Shown: positions 1 through 7,258, counted from the stretch's first letter. The stretch: 13,134 nt of DNA from an uncultured Burkholderiaceae bacterium (GCA_937871985.1 CALMPB010000168.1:1-13134); one strand, 5' to 3'. Program-made: numbers and translations. Notes: generated by a model not told the origin, from the letters alone.

Positions 1-191
1 AAGGCATTGGCTATACGTTCATGGAAGCAAGCGCCGCCGTTACAGACATCGCGCGTGGAGAATTGGCCGTGGTTACCACCCCGAGCATCGATTTGCGCAT
101 GCCCGTTTACTTAGCCGTGCTCAGGGACAAGGTCTTGTCCCCGATGCATATGCGGCTGATGGATTTCATTCGCCAGGGCGGGACACTCTAA
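1..191 (+). CDS. LysR-type transcriptional regulator, C-terminal end (partial)
   Basis: The frame beginning at base 3 encodes 62 residues and a TAA stop; the 5' part lies outside the window. The residues (GIGYTFMEAS..., DIARGELAVV, a final MDFIRQ) resemble the last beta-strand and helix of the LysR effector-binding domain, where a phrase like 'v..GeLv.v.....l..pvyl......lsp....f..fi' is usual. No DNA-binding domain is visible because of the window edge, so the family call rests on this tail alone. The gene converges on the amidohydrolase gene and its last 26 bases overlap that gene's 3' end. Whether it regulates the neighbouring operon cannot be told: the gene points into the operon's end, not its promoter. 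Confidence 0.6.
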   Translation, partial: GIGYTFMEASAAVTDIARGELAVVTTPSIDLRMPVYLAVLRDKVLSPMHMRLMDFIRQGGTL

Positions 192-867
192 TTGTTTGCC
201 GGCTGGCTAGACGATCGATGACTTCGTCCGTATTTAGGACGTCTCCGAAAAACAGCATCCAATTATGCAGTGAATGGATGTGTTCCTGCTGCGTGAAGGC
301 AGACAGCGCGTCGTCGATCATGATGGTGGTGTAGTCCATCATCATGGCGTCGCGTGCCGTGGATTCGCAGCAGACGTTGGTGACGGTGCCTCCGATCAGC
401 AGTGTGGTGATGCCCTTTTCCTGCAGGATTTCATGCAATGTCGACGAGCCGGGAGTCAGCGCGCTGTAACAGCGCTTGATGACCTGGGTATCCAGTGGAT
501 CGACGTCGAGCCCGGGCGCGATTTGAAAACCGGCATGGTCGGCTGATAACTCGTTCAGGCGACGCTGGCTACGCTGGGGAGTAAGCATGTAGCGGTGATG
601 GTGGGACCAGAATTGATCCGCACCATCGGAACAGGTTTTGACCCAGATTATATGACTGCCGGCGGAGCGCAACGTCCGCGTCAATTTGTTGATGGTGCCG
701 AATGTGGAGCGAGCCGGCGCGCACTCTCCCTGGAAGCCCGGCTGCGTATAGTAGTTTTGCAGATCGATGGCAACGAACGCAGTACGTTGGGCGTCTAGCT
801 GACCGTAAGGATGCAGGCAGCCTTGGCGCGCTATGACCCGTTCGACTATCGTTTGAGGAAACTCCAT
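166..867 (-). CDS. Isochorismatase-family cysteine hydrolase (RutB / N-carbamoylsarcosine amidase-like)
   Basis: A 233-residue cytoplasmic alpha/beta hydrolase of the isochorismatase superfamily. The three expected catalytic residues are visible: D35 in FVAIDLQNYY, K131 in VIKRCYSA, and C166 in TNVCCESTARDA, with a cis-peptide-type GGTVTN segment just before the cysteine. The cysteine marks it as an amidohydrolase (ureidoacrylate, nicotinamide or N-carbamoyl substrates are known in the family) rather than a true isochorismatase. The start at 867 is chosen because AGGAGG lies six bases upstream; a longer reading frame to 951 has no such site and runs into the permease. It is the last gene of the minus-strand transporter operon, 10 bp after the permease, so it probably acts on the imported compound or an early product. 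The exact substrate is unknown. Its 3' end overlaps the LysR gene. Confidence 0.88.
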   Translation of the reverse strand: MEFPQTIVERVIARQGCLHPYGQLDAQRTAFVAIDLQNYYTQPGFQGECAPARSTFGTINKLTRTLRSAGSHIIWVKTCSDGADQFWSHHHRYMLTPQRSQRRLNELSADHAGFQIAPGLDVDPLDTQVIKRCYSALTPGSSTLHEILQEKGITTLLIGGTVTNVCCESTARDAMMMDYTTIMIDDALSAFTQQEHIHSLHNWMLFFGDVLNTDEVIDRLASRQTIRVSRPGE

Positions 868-877
868 GAGGCCTCCT

Positions 878-1729
878 TTACAGGTAACGGCGTGTCGTAA
901 TGGCTTCCAGGCGTGCCACGGCAAGGTACATAAGGCCTGAAAGCACACCAAGCACCACGATGGACGTCATGACGATGTTCAGCTTGAACACCTGGCTGCC
1001 GTTGATTATAAGAAACCCCAACCCTTCGTTGGCCGATTGGAACTCGCCGACGATGACCCCCACCAGAGCCAGACCGATATTCATCTTGAGCGCGGCCAAT
1101 AGTGTGGGTACACTGCCGGGCAGCACGACCATGGTAAGAATCTGCCAGCGGTTTGCTCCTAGAGTGAGGGCCAGCTTTATCTTGTTATGGTCGATGCCGC
1201 GAAAACCTTCATATACGACCATGATGGTTATGAACACCGAGATGGCGACGGCCATGCCGTACACCGAGTATTCCGATCCCAGCCAAATGTAGAAAATGGG
1301 TACAAAGGCAATTTTCGGCATGGCGTTGGTGATGACCAGAAAAGGGTCGAGCACCTTGTTGACAAAGTCAGACCACCAGAGCGAGGCTGCGATGGTAATG
1401 CCTATGACCATGCTCAGGAAGAATCCGACAATGGTGGCTTTAAAGGTCGCCCAGGTGTGCATAAGCAGGTTGCCGTTGTGCAGCAGATCGAGGAAGGTCG
1501 GCCAGATCGCGCTGGGGTAGCTGGTCAGCATAGGATTGACGATTTGCGTCTTGGCGGCAACTTCCCAGATGATCAGAAAGGCGATGAGCAGGGTAAGGCG
1601 GCTCGTGGAGATGAGGGTTTGCCTGCGGCTTTGCCTCTTGAGGTAATCGGCATACGCGGGGCTGGGCGCAGTGTCTGGCTGCTGACTCATCGCGGCTACT
1701 GGAGAAGTGGTTGAATTAATGCTCATCAT
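878..1729 (-). CDS. ABC transporter permease, NitT/TauT (SsuC/TauC-like) family
   Basis: A 283-residue inner-membrane permease. After a hydrophilic N-terminus of about 40 residues come hydrophobic segments near 45-58, 98-118, 138-150, 155-173, 205-230 and 252-272, matching the six-helix NitT/TauT layout. The family stretch ITNAMPKIAFVPIFYIW (134-149) and the cytoplasmic EAA-like loop (KLALTLGANRWQILTMVVLP, 185-204), which docks on the ATPase, are clear. AGGAG lies about five bases before the first ATG; a second ATG follows at once. It sits 12 bp after the ATPase gene and 10 bp before the amidohydrolase gene. Members import sulfonates, nitrate, pyrimidine precursors, aromatic acids and more, so the family does not fix the substrate. 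Confidence 0.93.
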   Translation of the reverse strand: MMSINSTTSPVAAMSQQPDTAPSPAYADYLKRQSRRQTLISTSRLTLLIAFLIIWEVAAKTQIVNPMLTSYPSAIWPTFLDLLHNGNLLMHTWATFKATIVGFFLSMVIGITIAASLWWSDFVNKVLDPFLVITNAMPKIAFVPIFYIWLGSEYSVYGMAVAISVFITIMVVYEGFRGIDHNKIKLALTLGANRWQILTMVVLPGSVPTLLAALKMNIGLALVGVIVGEFQSANEGLGFLIINGSQVFKLNIVMTSIVVLGVLSGLMYLAVARLEAITTRRYL

Positions 1730-1741
1730 GATGCTCCTGGT

Positions 1742-2581
1742 CTAACCTTCCACATGTACGTCGAGTTCACCCCAAAGCCGGTTGAAGTACATATTGAATT
1801 CCGGCAGCGCGCGTATCTGAAATGGAGTGGGCCGATCGGCGCCATGGCTCGGGAACTCCATGAGATGTTCGGACTTGATGCGGCCTGGCCGGCGCGAAAG
1901 GACAACGACTCTATCCGTCATGGAAATGGCCTCGCCGATGTCGTGCGTGACCAGGACTACGGATTTGCCTTCTTCGCGCAATACATCGACGACTTCATCG
2001 GCGATGGCCAGGCGGGTCTGGGAGTCCAGGGCCGAGAAAGGTTCGTCCAGCAACACGACGTCGGGGTTGGTGACCAGGGTTCTCGCCAGGGCGACGCGCT
2101 GGCGCATACCTCCGGAAAGCGAACGGGGATAGTGATGCAGAAAGTCGCCCATGCCGCATTTTTCCAGGAGGTGGATGGCCCTTTCCCGGGCTTCCTTGAG
2201 GTTGCGCTTTTGGATTTCGGCGCCGAGCATGGCGTTGTCCAGTATGGTGCGCCATTCATACAGGTAGTCCTGCTGCAGCATATAGCCGATGCGCTGCGAT
2301 GGAGCGGTGACAGGATTGCCGTTGACGCGGATGCAGCCTGCGGAGGGTTCGAGGATGCCGGCAATGATAGACAGCAGGGTGCTCTTCCCGCATCCTGATT
2401 GCCCAATAATGCTTACGAATTCGCCGGGGGCGATATTCATGGATATGCCCGCTAAGGCAAGTGTTTCGCCCTGTTTGGTGAAATAGCGCAGAGAAACGTT
2501 GTCGATTTCGATGCCTGCCTGATCGGCAACCGCGGCATGTTGAGTTGGTTCAAGCCGCTCGATAAACTGTGTCGTAGACAT
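1742..2581 (-). CDS. ABC transporter ATP-binding protein, NitT/TauT (SsuB/TauB-like) family
   Basis: A 279-residue ATPase that powers the neighbouring permease at the inner face of the membrane. All nucleotide-binding motifs are intact: Walker A GQSGCGKST (60-68), Q-loop in MLQQDY (101-106), signature LSGGMRQR (155-162), Walker B VVLLDE (175-180) with the D-loop SALD, and the switch histidine H213 in VTHD. The C-terminal tail (RRPGRI, then a region around 250-275) is typical of the SsuB/TauB/NrtD group. Its ATG shares one base with the stop codon of the binding-protein gene (TAATG), indicating translational coupling. The substrate is not predictable from this subunit. Confidence 0.95.
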   Translation of the reverse strand: MSTTQFIERLEPTQHAAVADQAGIEIDNVSLRYFTKQGETLALAGISMNIAPGEFVSIIGQSGCGKSTLLSIIAGILEPSAGCIRVNGNPVTAPSQRIGYMLQQDYLYEWRTILDNAMLGAEIQKRNLKEARERAIHLLEKCGMGDFLHHYPRSLSGGMRQRVALARTLVTNPDVVLLDEPFSALDSQTRLAIADEVVDVLREEGKSVVLVTHDIGEAISMTDRVVVLSRRPGRIKSEHLMEFPSHGADRPTPFQIRALPEFNMYFNRLWGELDVHVEG

Positions 2582-3588
2582 TATTTGGCCTCGTTGGCGA
2601 AGTTCGAAACGACGAATTGCTCGTACTTTACGCGTTTTTCGGGCTCAAGCACACCACTGGCGATCAGCATGTTCTGCAGGGTTTGCATGGCATCGGGCCG
2701 TACAAGCGGAGTTTTCTTCCAGATATCGTACTTGCGGTAGCGCTCTATGGTGGAAATTAGGTCGGCTTGGGGTACTCCGGGAAAATACGTGCTGATATCC
2801 TTGGCCAAATCCTTTGCCGGCGCTGTTTGGACGTACTTCTGGGCGCGCAGAATGGCATTTGTCCATGCCTGCACTATTTTGGGATGTTTCTTGATATAGG
2901 CGTCGGTGGTGGTGAAAGATGTGAAATCAACCTGACCGACTTCCTGGCCGATCGAGGCTACGACGTAACCTTTACCGCTCTTTTCTAGACTGCCGGCTTC
3001 GGGTTCCAGGAATATGGCATAGTCGTTTTGCCCCGATACCCAGGCGCCTGCGCGTGCGGCGGGACTGACGTTGCTGACTATGTGAACGTCCGATTTAGGG
3101 TTGATCTTGTGTTTGCGCAATGCGGCTTCAAGGAAAATATCGGGATTGGAGCCAGGACGGAAAGACATGATTTTCTTGCCCCGGAGATTTTCCCAGTGAA
3201 ATTTTTCCGCCGGCTCGCGGGAAAGCAGCAGAAAGCCATCAGTGGCGGTCAGGCCGGCGAAAACCTTTGGCTTGACAGGTGATTCGCTATTGGCAACGTA
3301 GATGGAGGCCTCGGGCCCGATCAATACGATGTCGGCACTGCCCGAAAGCAGGGCCGTCATGCCTTTGTCGGTGCCTTGCGATGTTTTCATGCTGACATCC
3401 AGGCCGACGTCCTTGAAATAGCCTTGGCTCAGCGCAACGTACATGGGTGTGTATAAAACGGATCGAACAACCTCTTCGTAGCGGATCTTGGTGGGCGAGT
3501 CAGCGAGAGCGTGGCTGCTGAAGATAACGGCAGCTACGGCGAGCATAAGTCTTTTGGCGTTAAAGCAATGAGTGAATACGCTTGGCAT
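2581..3588 (-). CDS. ABC transporter periplasmic substrate-binding protein, NMT1/SsuA/TauA-like
   Basis: A 335-residue exported binding protein. The N-terminus has a basic n-region (AKR), a hydrophobic core (LMLAVAAVIF) and a signal-peptidase I site at ALA|DS near residue 29. The mature part begins with KIRYEEV and continues with PMYVALSQGYFKDVGLDV, the NMT1/THI5-like signature in which a strand is followed by a helix reading 'aq..GyF...Gl'. GSADIVLIGPE and the LRGKKIMSF segment are also typical. I chose the ATG at 3588 because AGGAA lies seven bases upstream and the signal peptide begins there; a longer frame to 3684 would cross the operator candidate and bury the signal peptide. First gene of the operon, whose candidate operator is at 3640-3664. 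Ligand unknown. Confidence 0.92.
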   Translation of the reverse strand: MPSVFTHCFNAKRLMLAVAAVIFSSHALADSPTKIRYEEVVRSVLYTPMYVALSQGYFKDVGLDVSMKTSQGTDKGMTALLSGSADIVLIGPEASIYVANSESPVKPKVFAGLTATDGFLLLSREPAEKFHWENLRGKKIMSFRPGSNPDIFLEAALRKHKINPKSDVHIVSNVSPAARAGAWVSGQNDYAIFLEPEAGSLEKSGKGYVVASIGQEVGQVDFTSFTTTDAYIKKHPKIVQAWTNAILRAQKYVQTAPAKDLAKDISTYFPGVPQADLISTIERYRKYDIWKKTPLVRPDAMQTLQNMLIASGVLEPEKRVKYEQFVVSNFANEAK

Positions 3589-3639
3589 ATTAATATTCCT
3601 TATCAGATGAGCCTGAGGTAACGGTATGCTATTGCCCGT

Positions 3640-3664
3640 CTTAATGTATACAATATTCATTAAG
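3640..3664. promoter_or_regulatory. Candidate GntR operator 1 and promoter of the transporter operon
   Basis: Contains TGTATACAATATTCA (3645-3659) inside a perfect 7-bp inverted repeat, CTTAATG (3640-3646) and CATTAAG (3658-3664). On the minus strand a weak promoter can be drawn: -35 TTGTAT (3648-3653), 16 bp, -10 TAGCAT (3626-3631), so a bound repressor would cover the -35 box about 50 bp before the binding-protein start. The operator role is inferred from the palindrome and its recurrence at three other sites in the window; the promoter assignment is weaker. Confidence 0.6.
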
Positions 3665-4015
3665 ACTGAAAGCGAAGATAGCATGGAATTCCGGAGTTAA
3701 AAATCCGGGGTTATCCCTAGACTACTGAATAGCAGGCCAGCAGTGGCTGGAAATCATTGTTAGCTTATTGTTTTTAATTTAGAAATTTACAAATCGCCTA
3801 TCTAAAAAGACGTACTGCAATTCGGGAATGGCGCTCGCTCTGTATTCTTATTCAGTCATGCGTGTTTTCGACGCATTTATTCCACGCATCATTTTTTTGG
3901 CTATTATTGTATTTTGTATTCAAATAGATGATTGGAACAACGCAACAGAAACCCGCGAATCGAAGATCCGCTGGGTGAGGCGCGTAGGGCTTGAGGAAGA
4001 AGGTGCGGAGGGCTG

Positions 4016-4033
4016 GCCGGTATCGCGACCGGC
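4016..4033 (-). terminator. Short GC hairpin after the GntR gene (weak terminator candidate)
   Basis: A perfect 6-bp stem, GCCGGT (4016-4021) and ACCGGC (4028-4033), with a 6-base loop lies 2 bp beyond the GntR stop codon. It is not followed by a run of T on the minus strand, so intrinsic termination is doubtful. Confidence 0.3.
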
Positions 4034-4035
4034 GA

Positions 4036-4725
4036 TTAAGGCGTGTTTTGCTTTGCTTCGGAATAGGCCTTGGCAGCGTTGTGCACATGCTGTGTAGCCA
4101 GCAGACTGGCGAGCTCGCCGTTGCCGGTGATGACGGCATTGAGAATCTGTGAATGTTCTTCCCAGTTTTGTCGAGCCCGGCGTACGTTGCTGGGGGCGAA
4201 CAACAAGGCGGTGCGATCCCGCAGCGAGCGCATGATTTCAGCTAGAACGACATTGCCGGCGATGCCAGCCAGGGTTTCATGGAATTTGGAGTTCAGTATT
4301 TGTATCTGATCCGTATCGTCCTTGGCTATGGCGGCAGTGCCCTCGTTCAGGATGTTTTTGAGGTGGTTGACCGTATCGTCGTTGCGGTGTTGAGCGGCAA
4401 GTTTTGCGTTCAAGCCTTCCAGAGTGGCTCGAACCTCTACCATGTCGTAGGCTAATTCGTCGGACAGAATCGATACATAAGCACCGCGCCGGGGTTCGAT
4501 GGTAACCAGTCCTTCGGATGCCAGGGCGCGCAACGCCTCGCGTACCGGGATTCGGGACACCGCCATTTCGAGGGAAAGCTTGTCTTCGACCAGGCGATCC
4601 CCAGGATGGAAATCACCCTTGAGAATGCGTTCGCGCAGAGTATCGCGGATGACGGCGAACAGTGGCGAATGCTGATTGCCGATTTTTTGCGATGCGGATT
4701 GGGAAGTAAGGCCGGTAACGTTCAT
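4036..4725 (-). CDS. GntR-family transcriptional regulator, FCD subfamily
   Basis: A 229-residue regulator. Residues about 22-87 form the GntR winged helix-turn-helix: RDTLRERILKGDFHPGDRL, then VSRIPVREALRALASEGLV (recognition helix region) and the wing EPRRGAYVS. Residues about 93-220 form the all-helical FCD effector domain, with histidines H149 (KFHE), H191 (EEHSQ) and H213 (TQHVH) at the positions where many FCD proteins bind a metal ion; the usual aspartate near 145 reads asparagine. No Shine-Dalgarno site is evident before the ATG, though a good promoter lies upstream. It is probably the local repressor of both the transporter operon and the catabolic operon, since a GTATAC-centred motif of the kind recognised by several FCD regulators recurs in all promoter gaps here. 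The effector is probably the substrate or an intermediate (inference). Confidence 0.93.
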   Translation of the reverse strand: MNVTGLTSQSASQKIGNQHSPLFAVIRDTLRERILKGDFHPGDRLVEDKLSLEMAVSRIPVREALRALASEGLVTIEPRRGAYVSILSDELAYDMVEVRATLEGLNAKLAAQHRNDDTVNHLKNILNEGTAAIAKDDTDQIQILNSKFHETLAGIAGNVVLAEIMRSLRDRTALLFAPSNVRRARQNWEEHSQILNAVITGNGELASLLATQHVHNAAKAYSEAKQNTP

Positions 4726-4765
4726 GATAGTGGAGTTTGGCGCGTCGCATAGTGAAGATGTCTCT

Positions 4766-4794
4766 ATTATAAGTATAAGTTTTTCCTGTATCTA
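4766..4794 (-). promoter_or_regulatory. Predicted sigma-70 promoter of the GntR gene
   Basis: On the minus strand: -35 TAGATA (RC of 4789-4794), 17-bp spacer, consensus -10 TATAAT (RC of 4766-4771). Transcription would begin about 35 bases before the GntR ATG. Operator candidate 2 abuts the -35 box, consistent with autoregulation. Confidence 0.5.
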
Positions 4795-4808
4795 GTATCC
4801 AATATTCA
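4794..4808. promoter_or_regulatory. Candidate GntR operator 2 (upstream of the GntR gene)
   Basis: AGTATCCAATATTCA matches 13 of 15 bases of operator 1; the shared stretch with operator 1 extends to 16 bases with a single difference (4795-4810 versus 3646-3661). It lies between the exporter gene's 3' end and the GntR promoter, next to its -35 box. Confidence 0.55.
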
Positions 4809-4821
4809 TTGAAAAATATAA

Positions 4822-5556
4822 TTATAGAATTTTCACAATAAGCCCAATGGCACTGGCGGAGCAGACTGTAAGGAGCAACCGTCGTACAGCGGCTGGACGG
4901 ACATGCCGGCGCACTCGGCTTGACAAGGTAAAGCCCAATACCATGAACGGAGCAAGAGCGAGGCCAAGGAAAAATTGCTGCTGGCTATAGTGACCTGTAA
5001 GAGCCAACAGAGACAATGAGAAGATGGAGCCAACGAACAAGGTGGCACCGAGCGTGGCGCGCAGTCCTGGTGGTGGAGAGTGCTGAAAGGCGATCGCCAA
5101 GGGAGGGGCGCCGACCGATGTCAAGGTACCCATCAATCCCGAAACGATGCCGGCGATTGTGACATTTCTATTGGTTGCCATAATGCGCCAGCCTGCCAGA
5201 CTAAGGGCGACGGCAAGGAGGATGAGCGCGGCAAATAACAGGTTCACCAGTTTCGGAGACAACTGGGTCATGGCGGAAATGGCGATGACCGTGCCAATCA
5301 GCCTCCCGATCAAGGCCCTTTTGGTCCCCGGCCAGATAATGTCTTGCCGTTCACGCCACGCCGTCAATAAAGACACTAGGCCGCCCAGGGTAAGCAACGT
5401 TGCGGGCACCATCTGTGGCACGAAAATAGCGGCTATCGGCGCGGCGAACATGGAAAACCCCACGCCGCCAAGCCCTTGCATAAAGGCAGAGAGCGCAATT
5501 AGTAGAGCCATGCCTGCATAAATCCAGATATCTTGAAACGCAATGAATTGGTGCAT
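4822..5556 (-). CDS. TauE/SafE-family (DUF81) membrane transporter
   Basis: A 244-residue, very hydrophobic inner-membrane protein with about eight predicted helices (roughly 11-30, 34-47, 50-66, 82-97, 102-122, 132-155, 170-187, 194-212, with a last one at 225-243). Two glycine-rich repeats, MQGLGGVGFSMFAAP (26-40) and SGLMGTLTSVGAPPLA (139-154), are the internal duplication expected of TauE/SafE proteins. The family exports sulfite, sulfoacetate or other small organic anions, but many members are uncharacterised. AAAGG lies six bases before the ATG. It is divergent from the gamma-glutamyltransferase-like gene and upstream of the GntR gene in the same direction (96 bp). It may export an end product of the pathway; a sulfur-containing substrate would fit but is not shown. 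Confidence 0.85.
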   Translation of the reverse strand: MHQFIAFQDIWIYAGMALLIALSAFMQGLGGVGFSMFAAPIAAIFVPQMVPATLLTLGGLVSLLTAWRERQDIIWPGTKRALIGRLIGTVIAISAMTQLSPKLVNLLFAALILLAVALSLAGWRIMATNRNVTIAGIVSGLMGTLTSVGAPPLAIAFQHSPPPGLRATLGATLFVGSIFSLSLLALTGHYSQQQFFLGLALAPFMVLGFTLSSRVRRHVRPAAVRRLLLTVCSASAIGLIVKIL

Positions 5557-5580
5557 AGAATACCTTTATATAAGAATTTT

Positions 5581-5595
5581 TGTATACTATATCCT
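5581..5595. promoter_or_regulatory. Candidate GntR operator 3 (divergent exporter / gamma-glutamyltransferase gap)
   Basis: TGTATACTATATCCT matches 12 of 15 bases of operator 1. It lies 25 bp before the exporter start and about 155 bp before the preferred start of the gamma-glutamyltransferase-like gene. TATACT (5583-5588) could also serve as a -10 box on the + strand. This is the weakest of the four sites. Confidence 0.45.
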
Positions 5596-5748
5596 ATTTC
5601 GTCGATGAGTAGAAAATATAGCGAGGTAAGCAAGAAATGTGTTTCTTGCCGAGTCGAGGTATCAATCGCAAATCAGCCGGCATGGCACGAGCGCTTAGCT
5701 GCTCGGGTGGATCTCTATGTAATTGCGCCATATACAGGGAGTTGGGAT

Positions 5749-7203
5749 ATGAATAAGCATGCGGTAGGACGGACCAGCATGATTTCGACCGGTAATCCGC
5801 TGGCCGCCGAGGCGGCCAGCCATATTCTTGGCATGGGCGGTAGCGCTGTCGATGCCGCCATTGCCGCAGATGCCGTGCTTGGCGTGGTCGAGCCTATGGC
5901 GACTGGCGTGGGTGGCGACCTGCTGGCCATGATCGTGTCGCCTCGCGGCGAGGTGGTCAGCTATAACGGAACGGGGCGGGCACCAGCGGCGCTATCGCTG
6001 GCCGACATTGAAAAGCTGCCAGGGCGTCGGATATCCGAGCGTCACCCTTTGTCCGTCACTGTGCCTGGAGCAGTGCGTAGCTGGCAGGATCTGCATGTCC
6101 GTTATGGCCGAATCGAATGGAGCCTTCTGTTTGAAAAGGCGATCTCCATCGCACGCCATGGATTCGCCGTGGCGCCGGTGGCTGCCCGCGAGTGGCTCAT
6201 CTTCGAGGACGTGTTGCGCGACGACCCGTGCTGCGCCCGATTGTATATGGCGGGCCGCATACCTAAAGCGGGCGGGCAATTCTCCAATCCCGAATTGGCA
6301 ATGGTGCTGGAAAGTATTGCCTATGAGGGAGTCGGAAGCTTTTACCAGGGAAAGCCAGCCAGAGCGGCGGCGCAGGCCGTCCAGGAGAAAGGAGGGGTGT
6401 TGGCCGAAGAGGATTTTCGAAGCCATGAAGGCAATTACTGCTCACCTGTTTCTACATTCTACCGGGGGGTACAAGTGCATCAATGCCCACCGAATTCGCA
6501 TGGAGTGGCGGTTCTGGACGCCTTGGCGCAAGTGGAGCTTGATGATGTCGAACCTGGCAGTCCGGATGAGGCCGTCTGTATGGTGAACGCCATGTCGAAT
6601 GCCATGGAGCGCGCCAGTCGTACGGTAGCCGATCCCTCCGGCAATACTGTATGCACGGTCATTGTCGACGCTCAAGGGCTGGCCATTACGCTGATGACCA
6701 GCATATTCAAGCGGTTTGGCTCGGGAATTGCCGTTCCAGGCTCGGGCTTTGTGTTGCAGAACAGAGGATTTGGATTTGCCGTGCCTGGGCACGTCAATGC
6801 TCCAGCGCCGGGCAAGCGTCCCTATCACACGGTCATCCCGGGGGCGGCTACGTGCAACGGCAGGTTTCTGCTGGGCCTGGGGGTGGTGGGAGGGCTGATG
6901 CAGCCGCAAGGGCAACTGCAGGTTCTCACCCGTTTGCTGGCGGGCCGGCAACCATTGCAGAAGGCGCTTGATGCACCCCGATGGAGATTGGAAGCGGGAA
7001 ATGCATTGGCCATCGAGGCGGGCATGCCTGTCGCTGTAGAACGCGCTTTGCGCGCTGCGGGCTACCCTGCGCCGGCTACGAACGTTGGCGAACTGGCTGG
7101 CCGCAGCGATTTCGGCGGAGCCCAGGTTGTCATGAGGAATGGGGCGGGGCTTCTCGAGGGGGCGTCGGATCGGCGCAAAGATGGAGTATCGCGCGGGGAA
7201 TAG
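5749..7203 (+). CDS. Gamma-glutamyltransferase-like Ntn hydrolase (YwrD-like), with a short linker
   Basis: A 484-residue protein of the gamma-glutamyltransferase family, which self-cleaves before a threonine to give an active heterodimer hydrolysing gamma-glutamyl or similar amide bonds. Family signatures are ordered as expected: GGSAVDAAIAA (30-40), VEPMATGVGGD (47-57), GTGRAPAAL (74-82), TVPGAVRSW (104-112), then the processing region where T300 in SGNTVCTVIVDAQG aligns with the nucleophile, SIFKRFGSGI (318-327), GSGFVLQNRG (331-340) and GKRPYHTVIPG (355-365). No signal peptide is seen, so it is probably cytoplasmic. Odd point: only a few residues separate the VADP segment (293-296) from T300, where relatives have about 40-60. 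The start at 5749 has AGGGAG seven bases upstream; the open frame extends to 5533, overlapping the exporter gene, which I reject. Its natural substrate could be a gamma-glutamylated amine or another amide. Confidence 0.88.
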   Translation: MNKHAVGRTSMISTGNPLAAEAASHILGMGGSAVDAAIAADAVLGVVEPMATGVGGDLLAMIVSPRGEVVSYNGTGRAPAALSLADIEKLPGRRISERHPLSVTVPGAVRSWQDLHVRYGRIEWSLLFEKAISIARHGFAVAPVAAREWLIFEDVLRDDPCCARLYMAGRIPKAGGQFSNPELAMVLESIAYEGVGSFYQGKPARAAAQAVQEKGGVLAEEDFRSHEGNYCSPVSTFYRGVQVHQCPPNSHGVAVLDALAQVELDDVEPGSPDEAVCMVNAMSNAMERASRTVADPSGNTVCTVIVDAQGLAITLMTSIFKRFGSGIAVPGSGFVLQNRGFGFAVPGHVNAPAPGKRPYHTVIPGAATCNGRFLLGLGVVGGLMQPQGQLQVLTRLLAGRQPLQKALDAPRWRLEAGNALAIEAGMPVAVERALRAAGYPAPATNVGELAGRSDFGGAQVVMRNGAGLLEGASDRRKDGVSRGE

Positions 7204-7243
7204 ATGGCTACGGGTTTCTACTTATTCTTGCTTTATTAGATAC

Positions 7244-7258
7244 TGTATACAATGTACA
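7244..7258. promoter_or_regulatory. Candidate GntR operator 4 (upstream of the diiron protein operon)
   Basis: TGTATACAATGTACA matches 13 of 15 bases of operator 1 and is nearly palindromic on its own (TGTA...TACA). It lies in the 147-bp gap between the gamma-glutamyltransferase-like gene and the HDO gene, about 93 bp before the HDO start. TACAAT (7248-7253) within it could be a -10 box. This suggests the HDO operon has its own regulated promoter. Confidence 0.6.

Larger units (their letters stand above)
3589..4035. other. Intergenic region between transporter operon and GntR gene
   Basis: About 450 bases without a convincing gene. The end near 3640-3664 carries the candidate GntR operator and transporter promoter. 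Bases about 3750-3950 are markedly AT-rich. The other end has a short GC hairpin just after the GntR stop. Open frames crossing it (for example 3828-4097 on +, 3852-4139 on -) have low-complexity, non-conserved-looking translations and no good ribosome site, so I leave them out. I see no RNA gene here, though a small RNA cannot be excluded. Confidence 0.6.

Noticed and set aside
274..798. Plus-strand open frames opposite the amidohydrolase gene
   Set aside because: They are antisense shadows with low-complexity translations, while the minus strand has intact catalytic motifs.
878..3588. Transporter as a specific taurine (TauABC) system
   Set aside because: NitT/TauT proteins carry many substrates, and no TauD-type dioxygenase is present; only the family level is supported.
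3828..4139. Open frames across the AT-rich intergenic region (+ 3828-4097, - 3852-4139)
   Set aside because: Translations look non-conserved, ribosome sites are lacking, and both overlap the 3' end of the GntR gene in other frames.
5533..5748. N-terminal extension of the gamma-glutamyltransferase-like frame
   Set aside because: The extra 72 residues do not resemble the family, overlap the divergent exporter gene and the operator, and the ATG at 5749 has a good ribosome site.
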